Source: UBA8389 sp942493385
GTDB taxonomy: Bacteria > Bacteroidota > Bacteroidia > Bacteroidales > UBA1402
Assembly: GCA_942493385.1 (NCBI GenBank)
Contig: OW818699.1
Span: forward strand, 2,604,001 to 2,668,000
Direction: 5' to 3'
DNA: 64,000 bases
Shown here: piece after piece, positions 35,715 through 45,060 of the stretch
Layout of the letters: every line of letters starts with the position of its first letter
How positions within the stretch are numbered: the stretch's first letter is position 1
The notes under the pieces: generated by a model
The model's database searches: none
The model's input: the letters and a program-made list of their open reading frames with translations, nothing else
Told to the model about the DNA's origin: nothing
Position numbers and translations under genes: made by a program

Positions 35715-36188
35715 ATGAAGACAAAAATCTTTTCTTTGGTTCTCTTCCTGATGGCTTTTCAAATTGGTGCGCAAGCACAATCCAAAGCAGACCGAGTTAT
35801 TGGTTATTTCCTGACAGTCGATGACGAAACTGGCAAGGAAAAATCGCAGGTCCAGATTTTCAAAGCTACTAATGGCAAGTATTACGGTAAAATTGTTTGG
35901 CTGGCCGAACCAACTAAAAATGGTAAAGCCAAGGTAGACGAGGATAATCCGGACAAAGCGCTGCAAAGCCGCCCCATCATTGGCCTGCAATTGCTTAAGG
36001 GATTCTCCTATAATGAAAAGACTGGCGAATGGGACAATGGAACGATTTACAATCCGACCGGCGGAAAAACGTACAACTGCTTTATGAAATTTGACGGAAA
36101 CAAACTGAAAATACGTGGTTTCATTGGTGCTGCTTGGATGGGACTTGGTAAAACAGCGACTTGGATAAAAGAAGATGCTCAACGATAA
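35715..36188 (+). CDS. DUF2147 domain exported protein
   Basis: A 157-residue exported protein with a signal peptide at about 1-22 (ending AQAQ). The mature part is the DUF2147 beta-barrel-like domain, recognised by VIGYFLTVDDETGKEKSQVQIF, GKYYGKIVWL, GLQLLKGF and the closing YNCFMKFDGNKLKIRGFIG region. The domain is common in the periplasm of proteobacteria and Bacteroidota, but its function is unknown. It is a single gene with its own promoter and a bidirectional terminator. Confidence 0.88.
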   Translation: MKTKIFSLVLFLMAFQIGAQAQSKADRVIGYFLTVDDETGKEKSQVQIFKATNGKYYGKIVWLAEPTKNGKAKVDEDNPDKALQSRPIIGLQLLKGFSYNEKTGEWDNGTIYNPTGGKTYNCFMKFDGNKLKIRGFIGAAWMGLGKTATWIKEDAQR

Positions 36189-36251
36189 TCTAACAAAACG
36201 AAGCTAAACCTCTCCACTAGCAGTGGAAAAATTCAGAACAGTTTTTTGTAA

Positions 36252-36296
36252 AAATAAATGACCCATACCGGAATTCCGATATGGGTCATTTATTTA
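36252..36296. terminator. Bidirectional terminator between DUF2147 and the outer-membrane barrel gene
   Basis: Arms 36254-36271 and 36276-36293 pair with one mismatch around an AATT loop, with A's before and T's after. It sits between two convergent genes. Confidence 0.88.
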
Positions 36297-36311
36297 TTAT
36301 TTAGATCGGTA

Positions 36312-36965
36312 TTATCTCAGTTTCAAACCGACAGTTACGTTAAGGGGAGTATAGGGTTTAAGAGGATCAGGATCGGTTACATTAAAACCTGCGATCTGAT
36401 CACTAAGTGCTTTTTCGGTATCGTAGGTGTAACGAATGTCAGCAGTAATGAAACCAAGAACGTCAATACCAGCACCTACCAACCATTCCATTTTTTTGGC
36501 ATCCAATACGGGTGAATTGTTTTCACCCATTGGTATATTCCAACTTGGGCCACCCATTAAGTGAAGACTAAACAATCCCAGATTCAAAAAGCGAAGGCCT
36601 AGCATTACAGGAACCCGTAACTCTTGTTGAGTTGTTGCAGCAGCACCGCCAATACCTTGTGTAGTTGTTACAGCATAATATGCTTCTGGTTGCAAATACA
36701 ACGTACGGCCAAACTGCATCATGACACCGGCTTGCCATTGTTCTTTCAATCGGTCAGTTACAGAAGTCATATCCTTTGGAATACCTGTAAGAATGTCCGT
36801 ACCGAATTTTGGGCCAATCCAAAATCTGGGTTTGTGTGTTTTTTTGGTTGAGGAATACGATTGAGTATTGTCCGTTGCATTGGATTGAATGATGGTAACA
36901 TCCTGGGCAAAAGCCTGCATGGAAAATACAACGAGCAATGCGCTAAGAACGAGCTTTGTTTTCAT
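36312..36965 (-). CDS. Outer membrane beta-barrel protein, porin-like
   Basis: A 217-residue exported protein with a signal peptide at about 1-20 (ending AFAQ). The mature part shows alternating strands of an eight-stranded outer-membrane barrel: FWIGPKFGTDI, WQAGVMMQFG, LYLQPEAYYAV, LRVPVMLGLRF, FSLHLMGGPSW, WLVGAGIDVLG, ITADIRYTYD and a final VTVGLKLR ending in an aliphatic/basic pair. This is the OMP_b-brl type common in Bacteroidota. No partner or ligand is visible. The 5' leader is long, about 125 bases. Confidence 0.8.
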   Translation of the reverse strand: MKTKLVLSALLVVFSMQAFAQDVTIIQSNATDNTQSYSSTKKTHKPRFWIGPKFGTDILTGIPKDMTSVTDRLKEQWQAGVMMQFGRTLYLQPEAYYAVTTTQGIGGAAATTQQELRVPVMLGLRFLNLGLFSLHLMGGPSWNIPMGENNSPVLDAKKMEWLVGAGIDVLGFITADIRYTYDTEKALSDQIAGFNVTDPDPLKPYTPLNVTVGLKLR

Positions 36966-37098
36966 TTGGTTTAATTTTTAGACCTTATTTGGAAACTATA
37001 CATTTATTGTTTTCTTCAATAAAAGAATTTGTTTGTTTTATCTTGCAAAAAAGAAGACAAGAGGCTGGTAGGTTAATTATTGTAAACTTTACCGATTG

Positions 37099-37128
37099 CA
37101 AAAATACTTAAAAGAATTTCATTTGCAA
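37099..37128 (-). promoter_or_regulatory. Promoter of the outer-membrane barrel gene
   Basis: The minus strand has TTG (complement of 37126-37128), 19 bases, then TATTTTTG (complement of 37099-37106), leaving a 5' leader of about 125 bases. Confidence 0.65.
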
Positions 37129-37220
37129 GAAAAGCGCTTTTTTTTACAAAAAAAAGTTGTTGCTTTTAAGTAAGACCCAAAATGGTGCTACTTGTTTACA
37201 ATAAATCTGTTAAATAATCG

Positions 37221-37228
37221 TAGGTTTG
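37221..37228 (+). promoter_or_regulatory. -7 promoter box of the T9SS plug gene
   Basis: TAGGTTTG matches TAnnTTTG, 28 bases ahead of the start codon. The -33 element is not clear. Confidence 0.5.
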
Positions 37229-37256
37229 TATAACAACGTGTTTAACCATCCTAATT

Positions 37257-38516
37257 ATGCGTCTGAAAGTCATCCCGTCAATTGTTTTTACTTTCCTTGC
37301 TGCAACCTGCATGAATGCTCAGGTGTATCAGACAGGTACCACACTGGAAACTCTTAAAACCCTAACGGTTTACCCCGATGGAGACTGGACCGCGTTGCCT
37401 GTGCTGAAACTTGGTTCAGACAACAAGGTTGAAATAGCCTTTGACGAACTTTCGCACGACTACAAGCGATATGCTTACCGCATAATTCATTGCAATGCAG
37501 ACTGGAAACGCTCCGAAATGAGCGTGTTGGAATACATGGAAGGTTTTCCTGAAAACGATGTACAAGGTGGTGAACAATCGGTGAGTACACTCACCTTATA
37601 TACACATTATGCCTTGACTGTTCCAAACGACAACATCAAGTTGCTAATTTCTGGAAATTATGCTGTTGAAGTGTTCGACAAAGATGGCAACGGTGATGCC
37701 TTGCTAACAGCCTGTTTCATGGTTGCTGAAAACAAGTCCTTAATAGACGCTGGCTTGACAGCTACCACCGACATCGATTTCAAGCAACAGCATCAGCAAC
37801 TGCACTTTAGCATTCGCCCAGTGGGCATATCCATCAATCAGCCATTGAACGAACTCAAAATCGTCGTCCAGCAAAACCATCGAAGAGACACGGAAGTTAG
37901 AAACATCAACCCAACCATCCTGAATGGAGCGGACTTGCAATACGAGCACAACAAGGATTTGATTTTCAAGGGAGGAAATGAATATAGGCGGTTTGAAATG
38001 ACCACTTTCAAATATCCTGGACTGAACGTCAATCGTGTGGAATACTTCAAACCCTTCTACAATGTGGAGTTATTGCCTTCAGGCAAACGAAACACTGGCT
38101 ACACCTATGACAAGGACCAAAACGGCAGATTCCTGATTCACAGTCAAGAAGCGTTGGAAGATAAAACAGGATCGGATTACTTTTTGGTTCATTTCACCTT
38201 ACCGATGGAAAATCCCATACTCGACGGTGGTTTTTATTTGAACGGTGATTTTGTGAACAACAGGCAGAATGCAGCAAGCAAACTAATCTATAACTTTGAG
38301 ACCAAAGCTTATGAGAAAACCTTGTTGCTTAAGCAGGGTGCTTATAATTATCAATACGTTTTTCGGCCTTCGAAAGGAGGAAAACCCGCCACTGAACCCA
38401 TGGAAGGTTCCTATTGGGAAACTGAAAACGAATATCAGATTTTTGTTTATTACCACCCGGTCGGCGAGCGATACGACAGGCTCATCGGCTTTAGGCAAAT
38501 ACAGACTGGTTTTTAA
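37257..38516 (+). CDS. Type IX secretion system plug protein (DUF5103)
   Basis: A 419-residue exported protein with a signal peptide at about 1-21 (ending MNAQ). It matches the DUF5103 family by its opening (YPDGDWTALPVLKLGSDNKVEIAFDEL), the IIHCNADWKRSEMSVLEYMEGF segment and the late GAYNYQYVF and YHPVGERYDRLIG segments. The flavobacterial homologue is the Plug subunit that closes the periplasmic side of the SprA translocon. This fits the two T9SS-tagged cargo proteins in the window. No other T9SS gene is nearby. The stop overlaps the convergent AlaX-like gene by 4 bases. Confidence 0.88.
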   Translation: MRLKVIPSIVFTFLAATCMNAQVYQTGTTLETLKTLTVYPDGDWTALPVLKLGSDNKVEIAFDELSHDYKRYAYRIIHCNADWKRSEMSVLEYMEGFPENDVQGGEQSVSTLTLYTHYALTVPNDNIKLLISGNYAVEVFDKDGNGDALLTACFMVAENKSLIDAGLTATTDIDFKQQHQQLHFSIRPVGISINQPLNELKIVVQQNHRRDTEVRNINPTILNGADLQYEHNKDLIFKGGNEYRRFEMTTFKYPGLNVNRVEYFKPFYNVELLPSGKRNTGYTYDKDQNGRFLIHSQEALEDKTGSDYFLVHFTLPMENPILDGGFYLNGDFVNNRQNAASKLIYNFETKAYEKTLLLKQGAYNYQYVFRPSKGGKPATEPMEGSYWETENEYQIFVYYHPVGERYDRLIGFRQIQTGF

Positions 38517-38956
38517 ACTTCTTCCAATTTAAAACGCATCCGCCAACGCCCCTGCTCAAATTCATGGTTAAGGATTTTGAACCGGCCAATTTCTTCCGTA
38601 TTGCTTACATGCGGCCCGATACAAGCACAAACGTCGTAATCGCCAATAAAGACCAAGCGAATGGTTCCTACTGTGCCTTCGGGCAATTTACTCAGGTCAA
38701 CCAAGCTGGCAGCCTCCTCCAAGGCAACCATCCGTTCTGATACTTGCAAGTGCTGGTCGATGACTTCGTTGACTCTGCTTTCGATTTCAGCCACTTGCTC
38801 CTCTGTTGGAGCCTCATCGATGAAATAATCGCATTTGCTCTTTTTACGCTCGATATGGCTGTTAAGAGATCGTTTACAGCCAAACATCCTGACCATGGTT
38901 TGGTTCAAAATATGTTCGGCTGAATGCATTGCAACGCTGCTGTAATCTTTACTCAT
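38513..38956 (-). CDS. Stand-alone AlaX-like tRNA editing domain protein
   Basis: A 147-residue protein equal to the second additional domain of alanyl/threonyl-tRNA synthetases. The zinc site is complete: His11 and His15 in HSAEH, Cys112 and His116 in CIGPH. No synthetase catalytic domain is attached. Such proteins hydrolyse mischarged tRNA (for example Ser- or Gly-tRNA-Ala) in trans. The specificity here is unknown. The leader contains a structured element at 38973-39097, and the LRR protein gene lies upstream on the same strand. Confidence 0.85.
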   Translation of the reverse strand: MSKDYSSVAMHSAEHILNQTMVRMFGCKRSLNSHIERKKSKCDYFIDEAPTEEQVAEIESRVNEVIDQHLQVSERMVALEEAASLVDLSKLPEGTVGTIRLVFIGDYDVCACIGPHVSNTEEIGRFKILNHEFEQGRWRMRFKLEEV

Positions 38957-38972
38957 TTCTGTATGTATGAAG

Positions 38973-39097
38973 AAGATGTCTTAAAAGAGTGTCAAGGTCA
39001 AGGCACTGATTATGAGACATACCGGAGCGTACTCAAAGTACGTGAGGATTGTTGAATAAGCAGTAACGCAGAGATTGGCACTCTTTTGAGGCATCTT
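38973..39097. repeat. Structured intergenic element, possible dispersed repeat
   Basis: A 21-bp imperfect inverted repeat (38973-38993 with 39077-39097, three wobble pairs) encloses CTGATTAT (39006-39013) pairing with ATAAGCAG (39056-39063, one mismatch). A terminal hairpin CGTAC-TCAAA-GTACG lies at 39028-39042. One arm ends exactly at the LRR gene's stop codon. I recall similar GCGTTACT...CCTCACGTAC...GTACGCTCCGG sequences between genes in other Bacteroidota, but cannot check that here. Confidence 0.6.
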
Positions 39098-41143
39098 TTA
39101 CTGCTGCTCTACGATGTTTGAGAAATTGTTCCATATAGGGAATTGCTGATAAATGGTCAAACTGCCAACCGGAACGTGCAAAACGCAGGCATTCATATCC
39201 ACACCCTCAAAAATAGTGGAGACATTGAGCGGAGTGGCCTGAGCCAAGGTGATGCTTTTCAAACCGCTGCAACCGGCAAATACTTTATCACCCAATCCTT
39301 TGACGTCAGCACCCAAAGCTATCGTCATCAAACTGGAGCAACCGGAAAAGGCTTCTGAACGGATTTCACGAACGGAGGATGGAATTACCAAATTATTGAG
39401 GTTGGTACAGTTCTTAAAAGTGCAGTAACCGATTTCTGGAATAAACATTGGCAAAGTGACTGAATTCAAACGGTTGCAGTTCTCAAAAGCATAACCGCCG
39501 ACTTCAGTGACCATGGAAGGTATGTTCATACTTAGAAGTGCGGTGCATCCTTTAAAGGCAGCATTTTTGATGATGCGAAGGTTTTCGGTCATCGTGATGG
39601 ATGCCAGGTAGGTGCATCCCTCAAAGGCCCCTACTCCTACTTCGGCAATGGTGTTCGGGAAGGAAAACAGACTGGCAGGATTGCCACAAGGGTAGCGCAG
39701 GATGATGGTCTTGTCTTTGTTGTATAGGACGCCATCCAACGAGCTGTATGCGGTATTGCCTTCAGCAACAGTCATTTTGGTCAGTTTTTTGCAACCCGAG
39801 CAGAAGGTTGTAAAACCCAATCCGCCTGAAACACTGGCAGGTATCGTAATTTCAGGTAAGGAGGAGCAATTGTTGAAAGCACTTCCAGCCAGAGAAACCA
39901 GAGAATCAGGCAAGGTGATGGAGTTCAGATTTGTGCAATCGGCAAACATTTCATTCCCGATTGTTCGAAGAGATTGTGGCAACTTCATGCTCGTCATGAC
40001 AGCGCAACTCTGGAACATGCGATCAGGGATCTTGGTTATGGAAACTTCACTCAGATTGATGGTGGTGAGCTTGCCTTTGGTTGCCATATCTTTCAAAATC
40101 TTCAAATCAGCGGCATTGATGAGACCCGTAACTGTAACGGAAACAACTCTGCCTTGGTCTTTTTTGCTGAGCATGGTTTCCAAGTTTCCTTCTATTGCCA
40201 TGTTCAGCGTTCGGTTCTGAATGTTGAAAACGTATTCCTTAGCCCTTGCGTCGCCGGTGGCGGCTAGCTTCTGGAAAGTCGGCAGTTCGTCCTCGTCCGA
40301 TTTGATCTTTCCATCGTATTTCAGGACGGTCAGTTTAAAAAGACCTTCTTTGCTGCCCAAGGAAATGGCTTTGTTATAAAAAGTGGATGCCTGATTGTAA
40401 TCGGCCTTGTCGGACTGTTTGTCACCAAGTAGTGACCAATCATCAGGAAGCATGTGCTTCTTAGTTTCATTAGGCAGCACCTCATCCAGCAAATAAATGT
40501 CCTTGTCCTTGAGCTTCTGTGATTCTGCGAACAATGCATCGTCATAATTCACTTTGACAGCAGGCAACTTATCTGTTTTTGGCCAATCCACAATGAAGGC
40601 ACGGTATTTCTCTAGGGTTGGTGTGGTAAGAAGTTCCGAATATTGAGAATTGAAAATCAAGTCCGTAACGTTTTGCCTGTATTTTGAAGACACCGGATAA
40701 CCTGTCTTGTCAATAGCTGCAAGAATGCCTCTGCCAAGGACCTGCAAAACATCCGAAGTCTGCAACTTGGACATGATCTTGTTGTCCGCCATATTCTTCA
40801 ATGAATCGATGGAAATTTTGAAACTGGTGCAAATCAGACCAATGTTGTTCTTATAAGGCTGAACACTGATTGCAACGAACGATTTGAAATAGGCTTCATA
40901 AAAATCGTCAATCGTCCCATTGAGCATCACTTTGCGGAGGTTGTCCGAGTATTCGATTTCATTCTTGAAGGGGTCTATTTCCTTGGGCTTCAAATCAAGA
41001 CGCACTTTATCATACTTTGCATCCTGCCCTTTAAGAATGTATTCGAACAGATTATCAACTTTTCCGAAACTTACTGCGTGAACTAATGTGCTTGAACAGA
41101 GAACTGTAAGCATAAAAACGAGGGTGCCAAGACGTTTTTTCAT
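39098..41143 (-). CDS. BspA-type leucine-rich-repeat secreted protein
   Basis: A 681-residue exported protein. The ATG at 41143 is chosen because it opens MKKRLGTLVFMLTVLC, a signal peptide ending VHA. The frame's earlier codon at 41167 lies in the promoter. Residues about 25-320 are a helical N-terminal region without a recognised domain, including a tetratricopeptide/Sel1-like stretch near ADYNQASTFYNKAISLG. From about 345 on there are at least eight BspA-type LRR_5 repeats (pattern L..IxIP.SVxxIGxxAFxxC). The C-terminus (VLHVPVGSLTIYQQFPIWNNFSNI) is the usual LRR_5 cap. There is no T9SS tail. Surface binding is a guess. Confidence 0.82.
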   Translation of the reverse strand: MKKRLGTLVFMLTVLCSSTLVHAVSFGKVDNLFEYILKGQDAKYDKVRLDLKPKEIDPFKNEIEYSDNLRKVMLNGTIDDFYEAYFKSFVAISVQPYKNNIGLICTSFKISIDSLKNMADNKIMSKLQTSDVLQVLGRGILAAIDKTGYPVSSKYRQNVTDLIFNSQYSELLTTPTLEKYRAFIVDWPKTDKLPAVKVNYDDALFAESQKLKDKDIYLLDEVLPNETKKHMLPDDWSLLGDKQSDKADYNQASTFYNKAISLGSKEGLFKLTVLKYDGKIKSDEDELPTFQKLAATGDARAKEYVFNIQNRTLNMAIEGNLETMLSKKDQGRVVSVTVTGLINAADLKILKDMATKGKLTTINLSEVSITKIPDRMFQSCAVMTSMKLPQSLRTIGNEMFADCTNLNSITLPDSLVSLAGSAFNNCSSLPEITIPASVSGGLGFTTFCSGCKKLTKMTVAEGNTAYSSLDGVLYNKDKTIILRYPCGNPASLFSFPNTIAEVGVGAFEGCTYLASITMTENLRIIKNAAFKGCTALLSMNIPSMVTEVGGYAFENCNRLNSVTLPMFIPEIGYCTFKNCTNLNNLVIPSSVREIRSEAFSGCSSLMTIALGADVKGLGDKVFAGCSGLKSITLAQATPLNVSTIFEGVDMNACVLHVPVGSLTIYQQFPIWNNFSNIVEQQ

Positions 41144-41164
41144 TGTATTTGGAGTTAGATTGCA

Positions 41165-41195
41165 CATAGGTAGAATAGCATCTGCGAATATGCAA
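41165..41195 (-). promoter_or_regulatory. Promoter of the LRR protein gene; decides the start
   Basis: The minus strand has TTG (complement of 41193-41195), 20 bases, then TACCTATG (complement of 41165-41172, one mismatch to TAnnTTTG). Confidence 0.6.
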
Positions 41196-41233
41196 CAAAT
41201 TTTTAATAATTGAATCTGTTGTTTGCTAAATCT

Positions 41234-43144
41234 TTACTTATTGGGAGCAAAAAGTTCGTCGCTCGCTTTCAGGTTCTGATCACTTAAATGTTTTCTGCCT
41301 TCGGCCGTCAAAAGGGTTTCCAGAAGTTCGGAATAGGACTTCTCAATTTTCCCCCGCACCATTTTGAGGGTGCTGTTCATCATTCCGTTCGTTTCATTGA
41401 AATTCTCGGAAAGCAAGGCGAATGCGGAGGGCAACCATCGCTCTGGAAACAAGCCTTCGTGCTTTCCTCCTTTACGGAAATTGCTCAGGACATCGAACAC
41501 CATTTGAATAGCCATTTTTTTGCCTTCAGGAGTATCAATATTCGGAATCAATCGTTTCAAGGCTTCTTTGGAGGGGACAATCAAGGCCGTTGTGTACGGA
41601 TTTTGATTGTTGTAGAGCATGATTTGCTCAATCACGGGGTATAAGGTGGTGATGGTTTCCTCGATGCCTTCAGGGCTGTACTTTTCACCGTCGCTTCCTA
41701 TCAACAGGCTCTTGGAACGGCCATAAACACTTAGAAATCCTGCTTCATCCAAAGAGCCAAGGTCGCCGGTGTACAACCAACCGTCCTTGATGGTCCTGGC
41801 AGTCGCGTCTGGGTTTTTCCAATAGCCTTTCATGACGTTTTCTCCACGGACCGTGATCTCTCCTTTTTCACCTTTGGGAACCGGATTCCCGTCTGAATCC
41901 CTTAATTGGATTTCCAAATTGGCCACCACTTGCCCGGAAGTGCCAAGTTTGTGGTTATTGATCATGTTGCAGGAAATCACCGGAGTGGCTTCAGAAAGAC
42001 CGTAGCCCTGATACATGGGAATACCTGCAGCATACCAAAATTTCTGCATTTCAATATCGAGGTAAGCGCCTCCATCCACAAAGAATTCCAATTTACCGCC
42101 AAGGGCATGTCGCATTTTGGAAAACAAGATTTTATCAAAAAGGTTAACCAAGGGTTTCAGCATCCAAGTGCCGTTAGTCCCTTTGTTCCAGCCCTCCTTG
42201 TTGTAAGCCATGGACACTTTCATGCCCAATTGAAACAGCTTTACAGCTGTAGGCCCTTTGCTCATGACGTTTTGTTCGACACTATTCTTGAACGTCTTAG
42301 CCAGTGCCGGCACGGTCATCAGGGCCTGAGGCTGAAACTCTTTCAGGGCTATTGGAATGTTCCTGATGCTCTCGATAAAAGTCTTACCGACAGGAACTGT
42401 GGCTAGGCTTCCACCGACAGACATGAAGAAATAAAGGCCAGTCACATGGGCAAAACAATGGTCCAGAGGCAAAATCAAGAGGGTTCTGAAGAACTCGGGA
42501 ATCTGCACCACCGAAAGGCATTGAGCAACATTGGCCGTGAAATTGCGATGTGTCAGCATGACCCCTTTTGGATCCGCCGTGGTTCCAGAAGTATACGTGA
42601 TGTTGGCCAGATCGTCACCTTCGACGGAGGCGGCCACGATGTCCAGTTCTCCCGGATGGTCTGCATTCCAGGCATCACCCATGCGGAACAAGGTATCCAG
42701 TTCCATTTCGCCATCCATAAGTTCACCAGGAACATCTCCAAAAATGATGACTTTCTCGATGGTTTCAAGTTTTGTGCGAATGTTCCTGATTTTGGAAACC
42801 TGTGTGCCTGAAACCAATACGAAGCGGGCTTCGGAGTGATTCAGACGGAATTGGAGGTCAAATGCCTCGACCAACTTGACGGAAAGTGGCACATTGACTC
42901 CGCCGGCAAACAAAATGGCCAGTTCTCCAATCATCCAGGTAGCCGAGCCTTCAGCCAATAGGGCAACGCGTTCGCCCTTTCTGAGTCCCATTGCCATGAA
43001 ACCTGCACCCAAGCGGTGTACAAGAACATTGACTTGATTGTAGGTCGTTGGACGGAATTCCGTGTCGCGCTCCCATAAAAAAGGATTCGGACCATATTGG
43101 GCCACGCTCTCGTTGAACAGGTCGATCAGGGTTTTCTTTTTCAT
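41234..43144 (-). CDS. AMP-forming acyl-CoA ligase, second tandem paralog
   Basis: A 636-residue ANL-superfamily ligase of the long-chain acyl-CoA synthetase group. The P-loop motif is ITYTSGTTADPKGVMLTHRN, the A5 motif is GYGLSEATPVIS and the later motifs are GWLYTGDLGSLDEAGFL and LIGSDGEKYSPEGIEE. A conserved C-terminal NSTLKMVRGKI carries the adenylation lysine region. It is alignable end to end with the upstream paralog and overlaps its stop by 4 bases, so the pair arose by tandem duplication. Both are downstream of iorAB in one operon. The acid could be a fatty acid or an aryl acid such as phenylacetate, and sequence alone does not decide. Confidence 0.85.
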   Translation of the reverse strand: MKKKTLIDLFNESVAQYGPNPFLWERDTEFRPTTYNQVNVLVHRLGAGFMAMGLRKGERVALLAEGSATWMIGELAILFAGGVNVPLSVKLVEAFDLQFRLNHSEARFVLVSGTQVSKIRNIRTKLETIEKVIIFGDVPGELMDGEMELDTLFRMGDAWNADHPGELDIVAASVEGDDLANITYTSGTTADPKGVMLTHRNFTANVAQCLSVVQIPEFFRTLLILPLDHCFAHVTGLYFFMSVGGSLATVPVGKTFIESIRNIPIALKEFQPQALMTVPALAKTFKNSVEQNVMSKGPTAVKLFQLGMKVSMAYNKEGWNKGTNGTWMLKPLVNLFDKILFSKMRHALGGKLEFFVDGGAYLDIEMQKFWYAAGIPMYQGYGLSEATPVISCNMINNHKLGTSGQVVANLEIQLRDSDGNPVPKGEKGEITVRGENVMKGYWKNPDATARTIKDGWLYTGDLGSLDEAGFLSVYGRSKSLLIGSDGEKYSPEGIEETITTLYPVIEQIMLYNNQNPYTTALIVPSKEALKRLIPNIDTPEGKKMAIQMVFDVLSNFRKGGKHEGLFPERWLPSAFALLSENFNETNGMMNSTLKMVRGKIEKSYSELLETLLTAEGRKHLSDQNLKASDELFAPNK

Positions 43145-45030
43145 GCCAGCGAGTTCAAGTTGTAGTCGCTAAACGCATTCTTGCCTTCGGCGGTCATCAA
43201 AATGTTTAATTGGTCAGCATAATGTTTCTCAATCTTGCCTCGAACCATTTTCATGGTGCTGTTCATCATCAGGTTTTGTTCGGTAAAGCCTTCTGGCAAG
43301 ATGGCAAATGCGGCCGGGAGCCAGCGTTCTGGAAACATGCCCTGGTACTCGCCACCTTTACGGAACGCATTGACACACTGTTGTATGAGTTCAGCGGCTA
43401 TTTTCTTGCCTTCAGGACTTTCGTAATTTGGAAGAGCGCGTTTGAGCGCATCTTTGCTTGGCACGATAAGGGCCACCGTATAGGGGCTCTGATTGTTGTA
43501 CAGCATGATCTGGTCGATGTACGGAGATAGTGTTACCATCGATTCCTCAATGCCTTCCGGGCTGTATTTCTCACCGTCGCTGCCAATGAGCAGGCTTTTG
43601 AAGCGGCCGAACACATACAGGAAGCCGTCTGCGTCCATGCTTCCGAGGTCGCCTGTATACAACCAACCATCTTTTATGGTGGTGGCGGTGGCTTCTGGAT
43701 TCTTCCAGTAACCTGCCATGACATTTTCGCCTTTTATCACGATTTCACCTTTCTCGCCGACTGGCAGCACATTGCCTTTTTCGTCACGGATGGTCATTTC
43801 CATGTTGCTTACCAGATAACCGGAGGAACCCAGCTTGTGATGGACAGCGCCATTGGCTGAAATCACCGGAGTTGCTTCGGACAGGCCGTAGCCCTGATAC
43901 ATGGGAATGCCAAGTGCGTACCAGAATCGTTGCATGTCGATGTCAAGCAAAGCGCCACCGCCAACAAAGAAATCCAGTTTTCCGCCCATTGCTCCGCGCA
44001 ATTTGGAAAAAATGATCTTATCGAACAAGTTGACCAAAGGTTTCAACACCCATGTGCCTTTCGTGCCTTTGTTGAAGCCTTCCTTGTTGTAGGTGATGGC
44101 CACTTTCAGGGCAAAATTAAAGAGTTTTTCGGTAAACGCACCTTTTTCACGCACGCCTTTTTCCACATTGCCTTTGAAGCTTTTGGCCAATGCAGGTACG
44201 CTAAGCAACAGGCTGGGTTGAATCTCGCGGATGGACATCGGAATGTTCTTGAGGCTCTCGATGGGTGTCTTGCCAAGTGGAACGGTGGCGATGCTGGCTC
44301 CGCAAGCCATGAAACTGTACATGCCGGCCACGTGTGCAAAACAATGGTCTAAAGGTAATATGAGTAGCGTTTTATACCATTCTGGAATGGTCATCAAGGA
44401 TAAGGATTGCTCAACATTTGCCGTGTAGTTCCGATGGGTCAGTAAAATGCCTTTCGGATCGGCAGTCGTACCGGAGGTGTAGGAAATGTTGGCATAATCG
44501 TCTCCCTGGATGCTATCGGCAATTTTGACAAGTTCTCCCGGATGTGCGGCATTGTAGGCATCACCGGCTTCGTATACTTCGTCCAATGTAATTTCACCTA
44601 CTTCCAGGTCGGCTTTCACGGAGCCGAAAACGATGAATTGCTCGACTGTTTTCAGTTCCTTTCGAATAGCCCTAAGTTTGGGCAACTGGGTGAGCGAAGT
44701 CATCACGAAACGGGCGTCGGAATGGTTCAGACGGAAAATCAGGTCGCTTGATTCGTTGAGCTTGACGGACATGGGGACATTGACACCGCCCGCATGAAGG
44801 ATGGCCAGCTCTCCAATAACCCAAGAGTTACAACCTTCTGATAATAAAGCAATTCTATCACCTTTCTTCAAGCCAAGGTTTAATAGTCCACCACCCAATC
44901 GATGCACTAATTGTTGTGTTTCCAAAAAGGTGGTTGGTCTGAATTCGGTATCTCTTTCCCAGAGATATGGGTTCGAGGAATAACGCGTCACACATTCGTT
45001 GAAAAGATCAATGATCGTTTTTTTCTTCAT
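43141..45030 (-). CDS. AMP-forming acyl-CoA ligase, first tandem paralog
   Basis: A 629-residue ligase with the same domain order as the next gene. It has ISYTSGTTADPKGILLTHRN, GYGLSEATPVIS, GWLYTGDLGSMDADGFL, LIGSDGEKYSPEGIEE and the C-terminal NSTMKMVRGKI. It begins 30 bases after the iorB stop and overlaps the following paralog by 4 bases. The active-site motifs of both copies are intact, so neither looks like a decaying duplicate. Subfunctionalisation for different acids or a heteromeric arrangement are both possible. This is an inference from position and conservation. Confidence 0.85.
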   Translation of the reverse strand: MKKKTIIDLFNECVTRYSSNPYLWERDTEFRPTTFLETQQLVHRLGGGLLNLGLKKGDRIALLSEGCNSWVIGELAILHAGGVNVPMSVKLNESSDLIFRLNHSDARFVMTSLTQLPKLRAIRKELKTVEQFIVFGSVKADLEVGEITLDEVYEAGDAYNAAHPGELVKIADSIQGDDYANISYTSGTTADPKGILLTHRNYTANVEQSLSLMTIPEWYKTLLILPLDHCFAHVAGMYSFMACGASIATVPLGKTPIESLKNIPMSIREIQPSLLLSVPALAKSFKGNVEKGVREKGAFTEKLFNFALKVAITYNKEGFNKGTKGTWVLKPLVNLFDKIIFSKLRGAMGGKLDFFVGGGALLDIDMQRFWYALGIPMYQGYGLSEATPVISANGAVHHKLGSSGYLVSNMEMTIRDEKGNVLPVGEKGEIVIKGENVMAGYWKNPEATATTIKDGWLYTGDLGSMDADGFLYVFGRFKSLLIGSDGEKYSPEGIEESMVTLSPYIDQIMLYNNQSPYTVALIVPSKDALKRALPNYESPEGKKIAAELIQQCVNAFRKGGEYQGMFPERWLPAAFAILPEGFTEQNLMMNSTMKMVRGKIEKHYADQLNILMTAEGKNAFSDYNLNSLA

Positions 45031-45060
45031 GGTCGTACGGTTTAGATTATTATGTCAGGT

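Noticed and set aside
37257..38516. A complete type IX secretion gene cluster
   Set aside because: Only the plug protein is present; no sprA, porV, gldKLMN or regulators are adjacent.
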